Source of the DNA: Viscum album
Lineage: Eukaryota > Streptophyta > Magnoliopsida > Santalales > Viscaceae
Assembly (NCBI GenBank): GCA_963277665.1
Contig: OY728137.1
Coordinates: 1,172,198,670 to 1,172,262,669, forward strand
Reading direction: 5' to 3'
DNA: 64,000 nucleotides
Positions 37,881 to 50,000 of the stretch are shown here, piece by piece; position 1 is the first letter of the stretch, and each line of letters opens with the position of its first letter. Made by a program: the position numbers and the translations under genes. Below the pieces are notes generated by a model, which saw nothing but the letters and a program-made list of their open reading frames with translations, did not search any database and was not told the origin of the DNA.

Positions 37881-38940
37881 ATGGTTTTCCATAGATTAAA
37901 TAAGAAAACTGATGTTGAAAGGCACTGAGATTTTGATATCCTTCCAAATAAAAAATTAGAAATGGTTGGAATTAGAACTAGGCAGTTTATGGCATTAATG
38001 GGTCAATTTTAAAATAGTATAAATGGTTCTGGAATCCATGAATGAGATCATATAGATCTACCATAAAGGATTAGGATTATAATATAATATTTTATGAGGC
38101 AACACACTTCAACATTTCTTGATCCTTTTGACCTAGTGGTTTCTCAAGAGTGGATTAAATACATAAGTTATCTATTTGATGTCAATGAGTGTTTATTTAA
38201 TCAAAAGGAATATATTTTTATTTATATTTTTTAAGGATAATCTGACTAGCGGTGGTCAATGTTCAATAATATTTGGGAATGATAAATTATTGATTCCTTA
38301 GAATGAGATGAATTTTGGAATATTTTATATGGGAAATATTTTCCAAATATATTACACATAATATATAAATATTTTTTTATAATTGAAACAAAATGTGGAA
38401 GATTTAGTGGACTTATATGAAGAAAGTCACTAGATTGGAATGGTACACTAAAAATTTCATTTGGGATCTTGATAGTTAAATCAATAGTTTTAACTATATA
38501 TTATATAGAATATGTTGAATCATATTATATTCCCATGAATTCAATAGTGATGTTAAACATGTTCAATGTGATGAAAGGGTAGAAATATATTTTTCTTATG
38601 ATCAAGTATTTTCGAAAACCAATAACAAAAAAAGGACTGTATGGTAGAAAATTATGTGCATTAATCAAAGAAATCAGATGGGAAAAATTAAAGTTTCCAG
38701 TATGTAGAATGCATGATAAAAATCAACAAAGGGAATTCCATATCAAATCTAGGAAGTGCTTATAATGTGGTTGGTCTGGGAATATTTCCCATGAATGAAA
38801 TTAAAAATATCATGGTAGTGGTAAGGTCAACATTGATAAGAAGATAGTAAAGTATTTTAAATGGGTTGAGATGGGACATTATGCATATACTCTCCTAAAG
38901 AAGGACCCAAATGATGTGATGTAGTTGGTCTATAATCAAA
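37881..38940 (+). pseudogene. E2 gag with two ruined zinc knuckles
   Basis: The likely gag start is the ATG at 37881. No long frame survives. Near 38757-38798 a knuckle reads C-L-stop-C-G-W-S-G-N-I-S-H-E-stop: the two first Cys remain, the His has become Asn and the last Cys is a stop. A second, at 38853-38894, reads Y-F-K-W-V-E-M-G-H-Y-A-Y, where the family has CFKCGEMGHYARDC; only its His is kept. Two tandem knuckles distinguish this gag from that of E1, which has one intact copy. Confidence 0.7.
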
Positions 38941-39099
38941 ATTGTTTCATACAATCATTTAGAAATTTTATATCCAATGTTGTTCCATCCAAGGAAGTGG
39001 AATTAGGTACATTTAAATTTTATTCATATTATAATAATGTCATTCTTTTTAGGGTACTAAAAATCTATTCATTTTATATAATTTATATATAATTTGAAA

Positions 39100-40330
39100 A
39101 TACAACCCATTAAATGATTATAGAACTTATTTTAACAACACCAAGATTAATTATTAAAGAAAAGAGAAATTATAATAATATTTCTATAATTTTATATGGA
39201 AAGAACAGAGTGGATTTTAATGTTATTCTGGGTATATATTACTATTTCATTTATTATGCTATGATATATTTTATATCAAAATAAGTTTTTTTATAATTCA
39301 TTTTAGTTTGTATAAAATATTGAACCCATACATTATATTACATATCAAGAATCCAAGAATCTATTAAAAAACGAAAATAAAAGTTATATTGAACATAATG
39401 TAGAAACGAGGGAACTATTCAAATTATTGTAGCATATATAATAAATGGAAACCCACATATTTTTCTTTATTATTTTCTTGATGTTTTTCCTGAAAAGGAA
39501 ATTGAAAATAATATTAAATTATATAATAGTTCTAATCCAATTATAAAACCCCCTTATTGATTGTATCATGTTTTATTTTTAGAATTAGAAAATATATTAC
39601 AAGAGTTACTAGATAAGTGTTTTATTCTTCCAAGAATGTTACAATGGGGTGCAGACATTTTATTTATTAAAACAAATTATGGTCCCATGATGAATTGAAT
39701 TTATTATTAATCACTGAATATCATTACTATTATGTATATGTTTTAATTACCTTATATATATGACATATTGGATTAGATCGGAGGGGTTTATCATTTATTG
39801 ATGAATTTCTTGATATATATTTACCATTAGCTAAAGGTGAAGGGTATAGAATGGTAAAACAAATGTGTACATGATATGGGAATTTATGAGTTTTTAATTA
39901 TTCTTTTTGTATTTAAAAATACCCCCATGATATTATGGATATTATTATTTGATTCTACAATGAATATTTTTATATGTTTTTGATTTTTTGTGATATTATA
40001 TTTTATTAAATAATATATGAGGATCATGAAAAACATCAAAGTACTATGTTGCAAACCCTCAAAGAAAAAATATTATCTAAATAACTTAATTAAATGTGAT
40101 TTTTTGTTACATAATATTTCTTTTGAAAAGAACATCATATGTAAATTTTCACTAATAGTTTATCCCACCAAACAAGTGGGTGATGAATGGACAATAAATA
40201 AAAATGTTTCTAATATTAATTATTTTATTGAATTTCATAACTATTCCTGGTGGTTTTGGTTTTTGAAAATTGTACTATTATCTAGGACATTAACTATGTT
40301 AACAAAAAAATTAGTTATATTTATATGGGA
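39100..40330 (+). pseudogene. E2 pol: protease end and reverse transcriptase
   Basis: Very decayed RT recognisable from motif order: KYITRVTR with VFYSSKNV near 39600 (family ELLDKGFIRPSxSP), then the RIDDLFD and [12 protein letters not shown] regions only weakly, and EDHEKHQSTMLQTLKEKILSK near 40020 (family EEHEQHLRIVLxTLREKxLYAK). The catalytic DD box is not readable. An open stretch at 40017-40337 in another frame is a shadow of this domain. Confidence 0.6.
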
Positions 40331-40379
40331 AAAGTAATATGATGATTATTTTGAAGAATTAAAAAAATATTAGTAAATG

Positions 40380-40980
40380 CTCCATTTTTGGCCTTGTCCT
40401 CATCAAATGATGATTATCCCCTGAAATTGATTCTTTATTTAAGGAACTTAAATGCATTCTGATTTAGAATCATAAGGTAATTTATTATGATTCAAGACAA
40501 TTGAATCCACATGAGTTATATTATCCTATAAATTATTTAGAAATAACTATTATAGTTTTTGATATAAAAATTTGGATACATCATTTATATGGATCAAATT
40601 GTGAAATATATACCAATCATAAATTTGGAGGTATATATATACTCAAAATAGATTAAAATGAGGAAAATTTTTTTGTTGGAACTAATTAATAATTATTATT
40701 TCATGATATATTAACATCCTGGAAAATAACATTCTTTGAGTTAAAATAGTAAATGGTTTATTAACCCAATTACTTTTAAAACATGACCCTTTTGTTAATG
40801 ATTAGAAGAATTTTTTTCTTGGATGTTGTGGATGAAGGAAACTCAAAAAATTTCCATCAGGTTTCATTGCAATCATCTCCATCATAAATAATCGAGAAAT
40901 CATAGAAGGAAGATAGTGAGTTATATAGAATGGTACAATTGGTTAAGAAGTGTTAGTTAAGTAAATTTAATATTGAAAAA
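40380..40980 (+). pseudogene. E2 pol: RNase H
   Basis: From about 40495 it reads ESTHELYYPINYLEITIIVF, then DIKIWIHHLYGSNCEIYTNHKF, clearly the family's LKPHELNYPTHDLELAAVVF and ALKIWRHYLYGxKCEIFTDHKS. The catalytic Asp of TDHKS has become Asn. The stretch up to the start of the integrase is frameshifted. Confidence 0.8.
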
Positions 40981-42044
40981 CAATATGTTACGTGGTTTGG
41001 AAATAGATTCTGTGTGCCTTTAGAATCAAAATTGAAGAGCGAGTTGTTAAATGAAGCTCATAATACCCCTTTCTCCATTCATCTTGGCTACACTAAGATG
41101 TATAGAGACGTCAGAGGGTATTACTAGTTTGATGGAATTAAAAAGAGATCTTTCTGACATTACAATGAAATGATTGAATAGTTAGTAGGATAATATAGAA
41201 CGGAGATTGATGAAGGGGATATTTCATACATTCTAATGCTATGGTGGAAATGGGAAAAAATATCCATATATATTGTGGTGGGACTAACAAATACTTCTAG
41301 ATGTTATAATGAAATTTGGGTTATTATGGATTGACTAACTAAATCTTAAAATTTACTTCCAATTTGGGATTAAATTTCATTATATTAACTTTATCATTTA
41401 TAACATTTGTAGATTGTAGTTTTACATGGATTTAATCTCTCTATTTTATCTAACCCTGATCCCGATATCACATCAAATTTTTGGAAAGGATTTCTGAAGA
41501 CATTAGGTACTGAGTTATATTTAATTATGATTTTTCAACCTTATTCTATTGGACAATGAAACCAAAAAAAACATACCAAGAAAGCCATTCTACATTCTTT
41601 TTCAATGTATTTCCATAAAATTTGGTATAAACATCTATCTTTAGTGGTGTTTTTATAGAAAGATATTTTTAATTCCACAATACAGATGTCACTTTTTCAG
41701 GTATGATGTGGAAGGAAATATCAAACTCCATAATTTTATAATAAAGTTGGTGAGTGGATGTTTATGGGGATAGAATTGGATGAATACATGGCTGATATGA
41801 TCAATATGACTCAGAAATAAATTAGGATTGGTCAAATCATGAAGAGATAATATATAGATGATAGAATGAAAGACCTTTCATTCAAGGTAGTTGATCCTCT
41901 TTTTGCTAAATTTTCTCCATGTAAAAGTGTTATATATTTTGGTAATAACGGATTGTTATGTACACATTTAATTTGAGAATATTAGATGATGGAGAATGTT
42001 GGTTCAATAGTTTACTGAGTTTCCTAGTCACTGAGTTTATCCCA
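40980..42044 (+). pseudogene. E2 pol: integrase
   Basis: Opens with LLNEAHNTPFSIHLGYTKMYRDVRGYY (both zinc-finger His present), then YNEIWVIMD with LTKS near 41320, FNLSILSNPD near 41440 (family VPxSIVSDRD, with D to N), FWKGFLKTLGTELYL near 41480 and FQPYSIGQ, then a stop where the family has DGQSERT. The catalytic Glu is lost. A VVFL motif near 41645 marks the LPLVEFAYNN region. Confidence 0.8.
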
Positions 42045-42303
42045 GGCACACAACATATTTCATGGTTCGATGTTAAGGAAATATGTTCCAGATTTATCCC
42101 ATATTTTAATACATGAGGTAGTTTAGTTGGAAAATAACAATTCTTATAAGGAAAAGATCCTACATATTCTTCACCATTGAGATAAATTATTGTGGAAAAT
42201 TTTAATTCACTGGGTTATGGTTTTTTAGAGAAACCAAATGGGTGATGAATAAACATGGGAATCTATAAAATGTTATGAGGGAAAGGTATCCCAACATTTC
42301 TAG
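42045..42303 (+). pseudogene. E2 pol C-terminus: chromodomain
   Basis: HNIFHGSMLRKYVPDLSHIL is the canonical lead-in to the chromodomain (family HNVFHVSMLRKYxPDPSHVL). The domain follows in a single frame with three stops: NNNSYKEKILHIL, DKLLWKILIHWVMVF, RNQMGDE, TWESI and finally VSQHF, matching ILDRKEK...LVKVLWRNH...EEATWE...YPHLF. Best preserved coding segment of E2. Confidence 0.85.
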
Positions 42304-42333
42304 TAAGTGAATAAGATTATGTGGACTCAATTT

Positions 42334-42350
42334 AAAAAATGGTGGATGAA
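42334..42350 (+). promoter_or_regulatory. Polypurine tract of E2
   Basis: AAAAAATGGTGGATGAA ends exactly at the 3' LTR start and is almost purely A and G, the expected plus-strand primer. Confidence 0.6.
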
Positions 42351-44934
42351 TATAAAAACCCAGGTACTGATAAAATAATATGTACTAATGTTCATTTTTA
42401 TTCTTTAATTAAATAGTAATATTCATTATAAATATGATATATACTTGTTGAAATCAAAAAAAATGTACTTTTATTAAACTCATTGTATATATGGTCATAT
42501 TTGTAAAATTAATTTTAAAATTATATAATTTTAAATTTAAAAATTGAATTTCATTTTTTAATTCAAAATTTCAAAATAATTTTAAAATAAATTGTTGATA
42601 ATTTTTTAGAAATATTCATTCTTCAATGTATTGTGAAAAATATAGAGTACCACTGAAAATAGTATTTTACATTAGTATATTTACATGGTAAAATTACCTT
42701 TTTGTTTTGTTTAAAAAAATTTACTATAAATTTCTTTTTAAATTAAAAAATTATATTTTTTTAATAGACTGTGTACTTGAATTTAGTATAACTCACTTTA
42801 TATGTTAAAAGGTAATTTTCCTAAAAATGGGTTTTCAATGTGTTTTCACTATTTAGTTTTAAATTATATATATTATCTATCTTTTATAATTTGGAAAAAT
42901 AGATTCTATTGATTGAATTATTGGGGACGAATTTAGTATATAGGTCTCTTTTTGGTCAATATGAATAGAAAACATTGTAATTTTTGGGACCATTATAAAG
43001 GGAAAATCAGATAATTAAAAGATAAAATTAAATGATGGGGGTAATAAAATTAACATAAAACTTGATTAAATTTTATTGGATGTTTATATATCATTCATAA
43101 TCATCGAGGGGATGAATTATTCCCCTTTTTATGTGCCTTGGAAAAATTTATCACCTTTATAATACACCATTTAAATTAAAGTCAAACATGTCACCATCTT
43201 CTTATTATTAACTACAATATTTTTAACATGGGGTCGTATAAAGGATATTCTAGAATAAAATTTTATTTTCAAAGCTAAAGGATTTATCTTCGTGAGGATA
43301 ATTTATTACTAATTTTTATGAAAGTTAAATTTGCCTAAAATTCTTATATAATACTAATACAGTAATTAATCAATTTTTTATAAAAAATAAAGTAAAACAT
43401 ATTAAAAATAATAAAATATATATAATTTAGGTAAATAATGTGATAAATGAATTTAATAGAAGGCTATGACATGTCAATGATGTAATAAGTTTTTTTCTGG
43501 AATATTTGATTTTTTTCATTATGTTAATAATTTCAAAGTTATGAATAGTTGAAATAATTGACATTTGGGAGATTTTATAGTAAATAATATTTTATTAAAT
43601 GATAGGAAATATTAAAAAAATATAAAATTATTACATATTATTTTTTTTCTGGTTTAAAATATCAACCATTTTGAATTTCATGTTCTTTAGTAATTATATA
43701 GTAAATATGGTAACCCCAAATTCCTATGAACTCCATATTATCATTGTACGAGTTAGATGGGTTAAATAAGGGTAAAAACCAATTGATAACGGTAGAAATA
43801 TTGAAAAACATCTATAATTGTTTTATATGAATTCATTTATACCAATTATCATATTATATTATAGATAAATCACTTCTGGAAGAAATTTCATTTATAATTA
43901 ATTTATATTGATTACATATTTTGAGAACCCCTCCCTTATTTTATAAAGGGCACCTTTATTTATCATGTATACACACCTAAAGTAAATTTTTTCCACCTAA
44001 TAAATAATAACAATAACATTATATAATCCTTCTTATCATTATATAATCATTTTATAAGCATTACAAAAACATTAGGGATCTTAAGAGGTTAAGAATATGA
44101 GGTTTTCTAAAAAAGTTGTATCATTTTTAATAGAGTGTTTCAGTATTATTTCTTCAGTCACAAAAATCGTATCATCTTAAACCATAATATTAAAATAATA
44201 GCAGTATTGTTTTTACAATTAGATTTTTATATATTATTAGAACAACCTATACTCATCTTCTCTTCAATCATTTGGGAAATAAGTTCTTTGTTCTTATGAA
44301 CGGCGGACTACTGCCACACAAACCTATATATTTCATTTTCCATAAGCATCTATTAATATATGTTATAATTATTGAATTAATTTTAATATATTATATTATT
44401 AAAATATTTATCACTATTAAAAGATAATATATCATTTACTTTCTTACATTTCGATGCATAGAAAATTGATACATGTGGACTACCACCTCAACAAAGTGGT
44501 GTGATTAAATTTTCATCACAACATCACATTGATTTTATGTATATGTGTAAATAAATAATTGGATATATATGATATTATAATAATTATAAAAATATAAAAT
44601 AATATTAGCCTTATTAACATAATGATCCTTTAAATTTGGAATCGCTACTAATGAATATGTAAAAACTACCGTCTCTATGATTGTAACATATTTTATTTAT
44701 CATAACCATATTTTTTTGGGTGGAATTAAATGTAAAATAGATGTATATAATTGAAAATTATTTCTTGATTATTATACTGGAAATGGTATAATAATTACCA
44801 CCAGAAACATAGTCAAATTATAGATGTTAGTTTGGAATTATTACCAACAACTCATTACTTCCTATCTATATTGATGGGATCTAAACAGTAAGTAAAATAA
44901 GAAAAGAAATACAATAATACCACTTTGTAACATC
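42351..44934 (+). mobile_element. 3' LTR of E2, first 2.6 kb
   Basis: Starts TATAAAAACCCAGGTACTG (terminal TG changed to TA). It follows the 5' LTR through the CAACAAGTCACC/CAAACATGTCACC block (34565/43180), the promoter (43925-43950, TTATAAAGGG) and the ACTACC motifs near 44305 and 44475. It is cut at 44934 by LTR-C. The last 1.4 kb of this LTR was not found. Confidence 0.75.
43941..43948 (+). promoter_or_regulatory. TATA box of the E2 3' LTR
   Basis: TTATAAAG after CCCCTCCCTTATT. The same arrangement (CCCCTC..., TATA, AGGG) is present in the LTR at 59223, which marks the likely U3/R region. Confidence 0.55.
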
Positions 44935-45749
44935 CCGAATCCAGGTGCTTTCCAAAGGTTCCCCATACCTGGTTGGTCACATAGCCTCAAACGCATTTCC
45001 CCGAATGCCAGAGGCTGCCGACTAGTAGTGAGGTCCATGGTTCTAATAGTGGGGAAACTACGACATTAGTGGCAGAGTAAAATAGCAGAAACAAATAGTC
45101 AACATTAGAAGAAATATTAATACCATACAATAGTTGTAAACAGCGGAAGACTAATAGTATAAAAAACTAAAGCATATATATAAATAATTGATGCATTTCA
45201 CATATAACTTAGAAAGAATCCAAAAAAAATTCAATGCTGGAAATACAACACTTATACCCAAGTAAATAAAACAATAAACTCCAACATCATCACAAGCCTC
45301 AGCTTGGTCTCATGCTCTCCAGCTCTAACTGCAATCAAGTGCCTATTGTAGAATGATGCTTTCCCTTATCTATACCTACAACCATATAATCTGTTTGGGA
45401 CCAATATCATGACCAAAATATGGTGTGAGATGAATCCCAGTAGGAAACCACCAAAACATATGTTCCTAAATATCAGTAAATATATATATAGCATTTAATA
45501 CAGAAAATGAAGTAATAAACCAGGAAGTACTCAAAAGTAAACAATCCTATCGATTCAATTGAATTCATTTAAAATTATTATTTTTTCAAACTATTGAATA
45601 ATGAAATCCTAGTATCTACCATAAGCCTTATATCCCCTATGTAAATGAAAAAGAAAATGTCTCAGAATACCGTCTAACAATCAAGTTAGAACAAGTCCAA
45701 GCTTGTGCATTGGCTTGGCAGGCTCGTCACAATCGAACAATCATTAACA

Positions 45750-46110
45750 AGAAAGCCTCTAAGAAATTTCCCACAGTCTAACCCCTCTGGTTAAACATAT
45801 CATCAATTTAATAAATATATAACAACCCTCTAGGGAATCTCACATAGTCTAACCAATATGGTCTCACAAAAAAAATATCTGAGGAAGAACTCATCGTCAA
45901 TTCTCCATGTGGTCTTCTAACAATAAACTACAAACTCTCTATGCAAGAACTCATCATCCATTCCCTATATGGTCTCGTAATGGAATTCAATAGACACTCT
46001 GAGGGAGAAATCACCATCAATCCATACTATGATATCGTAATGTAAATATAACACACACTCTAGGGAAGCCCTCAATGTTGATTCCCCCTACGGTCTAACT
46101 ACACCAGGTT
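45750..46110. repeat. Minisatellite of about 57 bp in LTR-C
   Basis: Six degenerate copies built around CTCTAGGGAAGAACTCATCA, then CCATATGGTCTCGTAA. Copy starts are near 45757, 45827, 45881, 45935, 45995 and 46053. Diverged but in clear register. Confidence 0.75.
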
Positions 46111-46754
46111 TTCATAGCCCTGTGTAACAAAATCGTACACAAACAATATCCAGCATGCTAAATTAATCTCATATATTTCAAGGAAAATAATATACAATGC
46201 ATATCAAAATAATTTATCAAGTAGTAAATAATAAATCGATTCCAACTGAACAATTAAGGAAAGGAAACAAGGTACGCCTCTTAAGAAACAATGACAAACT
46301 GACCATATACATTCAAACAAACAAACTGACCCATGGGCTTTCCCCTAAACATGCAATTTAGCATAACAAGTCAATGAAAAACCCTAAATATATCAATAAA
46401 TATAAGGATGATGATAACAGGGTTAAATTAATTAACACAAAATACCTGAATTAGGGGTAATAGTCACTTAGGCATATATAACTCAAAGAAAAACTCCAAA
46501 AGGAAGGAAACCACCAACCTCGATGTCGTACAAGGAACACTCTTAAACGTCAACCCTTGAATTGGCCTACAATTTAGTAGATCTACAAAAAGGTAGAAAT
46601 CTACCAACCATTAATAAATTGGGAGAGAGGATAAATTTGTAAGAGAGACAATAGTGAAAGATAGAACTCACCGGTGGAAATCCAACGCACCTGGTGGCGC
46701 CACAATCGGAGCTCAGATGGGGGAAAAGGAGGCGCTTGAAGATTCTCGACCATA

Positions 46755-46772
46755 CATCACTCTTTTATATGA
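46755..46772 (-). promoter_or_regulatory. TATA box of LTR-C
   Basis: Reverse strand reads TATCATATAAAAGAGTGATG, a good TATA match, upstream of a CT-rich leader. Supports minus orientation of this LTR. Confidence 0.5.
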
Positions 46773-46869
46773 TACATGGGAAGAATAATAAAGTTCTAGA
46801 GATAAAACTTGACCCTGGTCTAATTAAAAAAATAAAAATAAAATTACACGATGTGTTTATTTTATATAC

Positions 46870-47000
46870 ACACCATGTACTAGCCTAAACCGACCCTCAC
46901 TTTAGGCGGTCCAGACAGCTATATATTCAGCCATTATATGGCCAGTACATGGCTACCTGTAATAATTAGGTACATGCCATGTACTCAAGAGTACACGGTG
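46870..47000. repeat. Cluster of GTAC-centred palindromes
   Basis: Six GTAC sites in about 130 bp, most in longer inverted words such as GTACATGCCATGTAC (perfect arms of 7 around one base) and GAGTACACGGTGTGTAC. Placed upstream of the LTR-C TATA box on the minus strand, as an enhancer would be. Confidence 0.6.
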
Positions 47001-47050
47001 TGTACGTAGGAAATTTTTGGACTCTTCCTTTTTCCTCAAAACACCTGAAA

Positions 47051-50000
47051 TCAAGATCTATACTTGAAATGAAGATCTCTGTTCTTAAAAAGTTATATAG
47101 GTAAAAACACATCATTATGAAATTAGAATCCCCCATTATTTTTAAGCTTTTTATTTAAGAAACAAATTATTTTAGTTTGTTCTTATTTAAATATAGAGAT
47201 ATATAATGGTCCAATTAGTTGTATCACTATTAGCAATTTATAAAGGCCCATACAATTTATAAATTGCAATTGGCACATCTTATATTTATGTCATGGACCT
47301 TATATCTAATATGAGCATGTAATAGTTCATGTAAAATGATTTGATTAATTGAATTAACATTACCAAATTATATAATTACATGATTCATAAATTAGAATTT
47401 CTATTCATGTAACTAATCAACAATCATTCCATCACATGGAACGAGTGTTCGAAGGATTAATCAAAGAATTAGTGGTTAATTATGGTTCCATCATCAATTT
47501 AAAATATAAAAAATAGTTCATATTGATGAAAACACAATAATTAATCTATTTATTATATCATATAATGATAATTAATCACATAAACATGTATTATAAACCA
47601 ATCACGTATAATAATAATTAAAAATACAAGAAATTCAAGGTATGAGATATGCCTATATGGAATGTCCTAATACATAACATATAAATTCTAATGTTCTAAT
47701 AATGCTACGTGAAATAACAAATCTTCATAGAACCATTACAAGTAAAAGGAAGTCCTTAATAATTATTCCAACCATAATAACACTAAAAAAAGTGTTCCAC
47801 CCAATAGTGAAAATTATACAACTGTAACAGGAACAAACCAATACAACAGTATCCCAACCTATGTAATTTGGCTTCCCATTATACATGGGTTAGATAATCC
47901 CCAGAACATGCTCATTTTCAAAATTTAATATGTTTTTAGTTCACTTTACAATACCAAAATTGAAAGGCATAAAGAAATAGAAATATCCAATATTACATTA
48001 TAGGGTCCCTAACCTAGTTCACAAAAAATTAATCGAATTTAGTTAGAAACATGGCCTAATGTGTGCCTCCACATACGCCATAGGATTCTGACTACCAGTC
48101 TGAGACAAGGGTGTGTCAGTAGAGATTACATGATTTAAATTTATTCAGAATAATTGTGGTAAAAAATAATGATCAAGGGTGTGCGCCTCCCCATACGCCA
48201 TAGGATTCTGACATTCTAGTGGTGGGTGCATACTAACTTATGTTATTGATGCTTTGAATATCATCCACAAAATCAATGAAAATGTGAGTAACACATATCC
48301 CATGAAGGGTCTTATTACTTATTTATAGTTTATCTTATATATTTAAAACATGTTTATGAAATCCATTACTATAATAATATCATTTAACTTTATCATTAAA
48401 GATATTAATTGATTCCATGAATTCATGATTGTTTTTTATGGATGATAGGTTCTCCATCTATATGTATGAGTGATTATTTATCTAATACTTCATTAATTAT
48501 GTATTATATTGTTTAAATCTATATAATTGGGTAATCTATAATTTATCTATATGAGGAGAAGTGGTAATTTTTTTCAATTCAATATTTCTCACATTAGATT
48601 TGATTCTTACATATCCTGATAATGGGAATCAAAACACAAATAGATCAATGACACATAATGGAGAATTCCAAACCTTTTGTGTTTAGGTAGAAAGGACCAT
48701 CATGGTACCTTTTATGATTGATCATCCATGTCTAATGAAATTCATTTTAAGGCCTTTTATCTATGACCATTATGTTTTTTATTTTTTGGTCATGTAACTA
48801 TGTCATTTTCAAATCATTTTTAAGCCGTGTTGAATAGAAAGAAAATAATATATTCTTGTAAATTGTTTTATAAATGTATGAATCCTCATTATCAACAGAA
48901 TACATGACTAGAAGTACAACAAGGACCTTACCAGTAAGGGAAGAAAATAAATGGAAGATAACTTACAGAATTTATAACTCATAATATCAAGGGAATATGA
49001 GATAAAAATGGGGAATAGGATTGTTCCTAGTAAACAAGTTAAACAAATCAATTGGTAGTAGAGGAAACAAAAAAAAAATATAGGCTCTTTAAAGTTTTAA
49101 TATTATTAAAATGAGTTTATAAATATTCATTGATATTTATAATTAGATGTTTTCATTTTGTTAAGATGGTATTCTAAAATAGGTTTACAACCATATTTTA
49201 TAGACATAGAAATTAGAAAACTAAGGGATATACCTTGGCTCTATATGTGGATTTATTCTATGTTAGATTAAACACTATGGGTGATTAACCTGGTTATGGA
49301 TTTTAATGTGGGTATTGGGTAACTTATCCCAAAATTAATCACCTAGTGGTGAAAATTGGAATCCAGTGGGGATTCTAGAGAGGTTGGACATTGTGAAACT
49401 TAAGTGAGGGCCTCTAAAGAGCATGGGTGAAGCGCCACAAAAGTAAGAGCCCATTAGGATATTTGGAGAAGTGGTGACCAAGTGGGATACCTCTAATGAT
49501 ATGGGATAACATACGAACATGTGGTAATCCTTGCATATTAGGCCTAAATGGATTCCATGTGGTGGTCAAGGATAATCCTAGGTGAGGTGGAACCCTAGTA
49601 GTGCTCTTAGGGATGGTCCTTCACCTTATAATATTAATTGAATGGATGAAGTGGTCTTTATAATTTTTTTTTACTCAAAACGTTCAAAGGACACAAATAC
49701 CCTACCATTATTTGCATTTACCAATGTTTTCATCAAAAAATCACCTGAGGGAGGTCTCTATGGTTCTATTCATGTAGGCTCTTGTTATATGTACTCGGTT
49801 ATAGTGAAATCTCTTGGTCTCTTGAAAATGGGAATTTGAGGTTCCATTTTTACACAAATGGAAGTTGGGGTCTGGGATAGAATGGTGATCGCTCATAACT
49901 ACTCAAGGTGATATGGTTATCAAGTCGGAGTATATAGTCATTGATTAAGGAGGTAACTGATAATACATGACTGCATGAAGGATTATAAGGATTCCCTGAG

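Larger units (their letters stand above)
33721..44934 (+). mobile_element. E2: family B chromovirus, 3' LTR interrupted
   Basis: Plus-strand element with a 4.0-kb 5' LTR, primer site, gag, pol ending in a chromodomain, a purine tract and 2.6 kb of 3' LTR before another insertion. The two LTRs keep their landmarks at the same distance from their starts: promoter at about 1590 bp, and the two ACTACCACC motifs at about 1940 and 2110 bp. It lies in the E0 5' LTR. Confidence 0.8.
44935..47050 (-). mobile_element. LTR-C: minus-strand LTR, upper end unresolved
   Basis: On the minus strand it ends CACCTGGATTCGGGATGTTACA at 44935, the form of a chromovirus LTR end, and lies inside the E2 3' LTR. A minus-strand TATA box (ATCATATAAAAGAG, near 46765) is followed by a pyrimidine-rich leader with CTCTCTTAC near 46645, the layout of an LTR promoter. 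A minisatellite lies at 45750-46110 and a GTAC cluster at 46870-47000. It may be a solo LTR or the 3' LTR of a larger minus-strand element; no PBS or internal region was identified. Its composition is less AT-rich than its surroundings. Confidence 0.55.

Noticed and set aside
44915..44940. Primer site after the LTR-C end (TGGTATTATTGT on the minus strand)
   Set aside because: These bases belong to the E2 LTR into which LTR-C inserted, so the six-base match is probably chance.
48960..49330. Possible LINE endonuclease (HNIKGI, EETK and MDFNVGIG-like words)
   Set aside because: Three short words in different frames with many stops between; spacing is suggestive but too weak to call.
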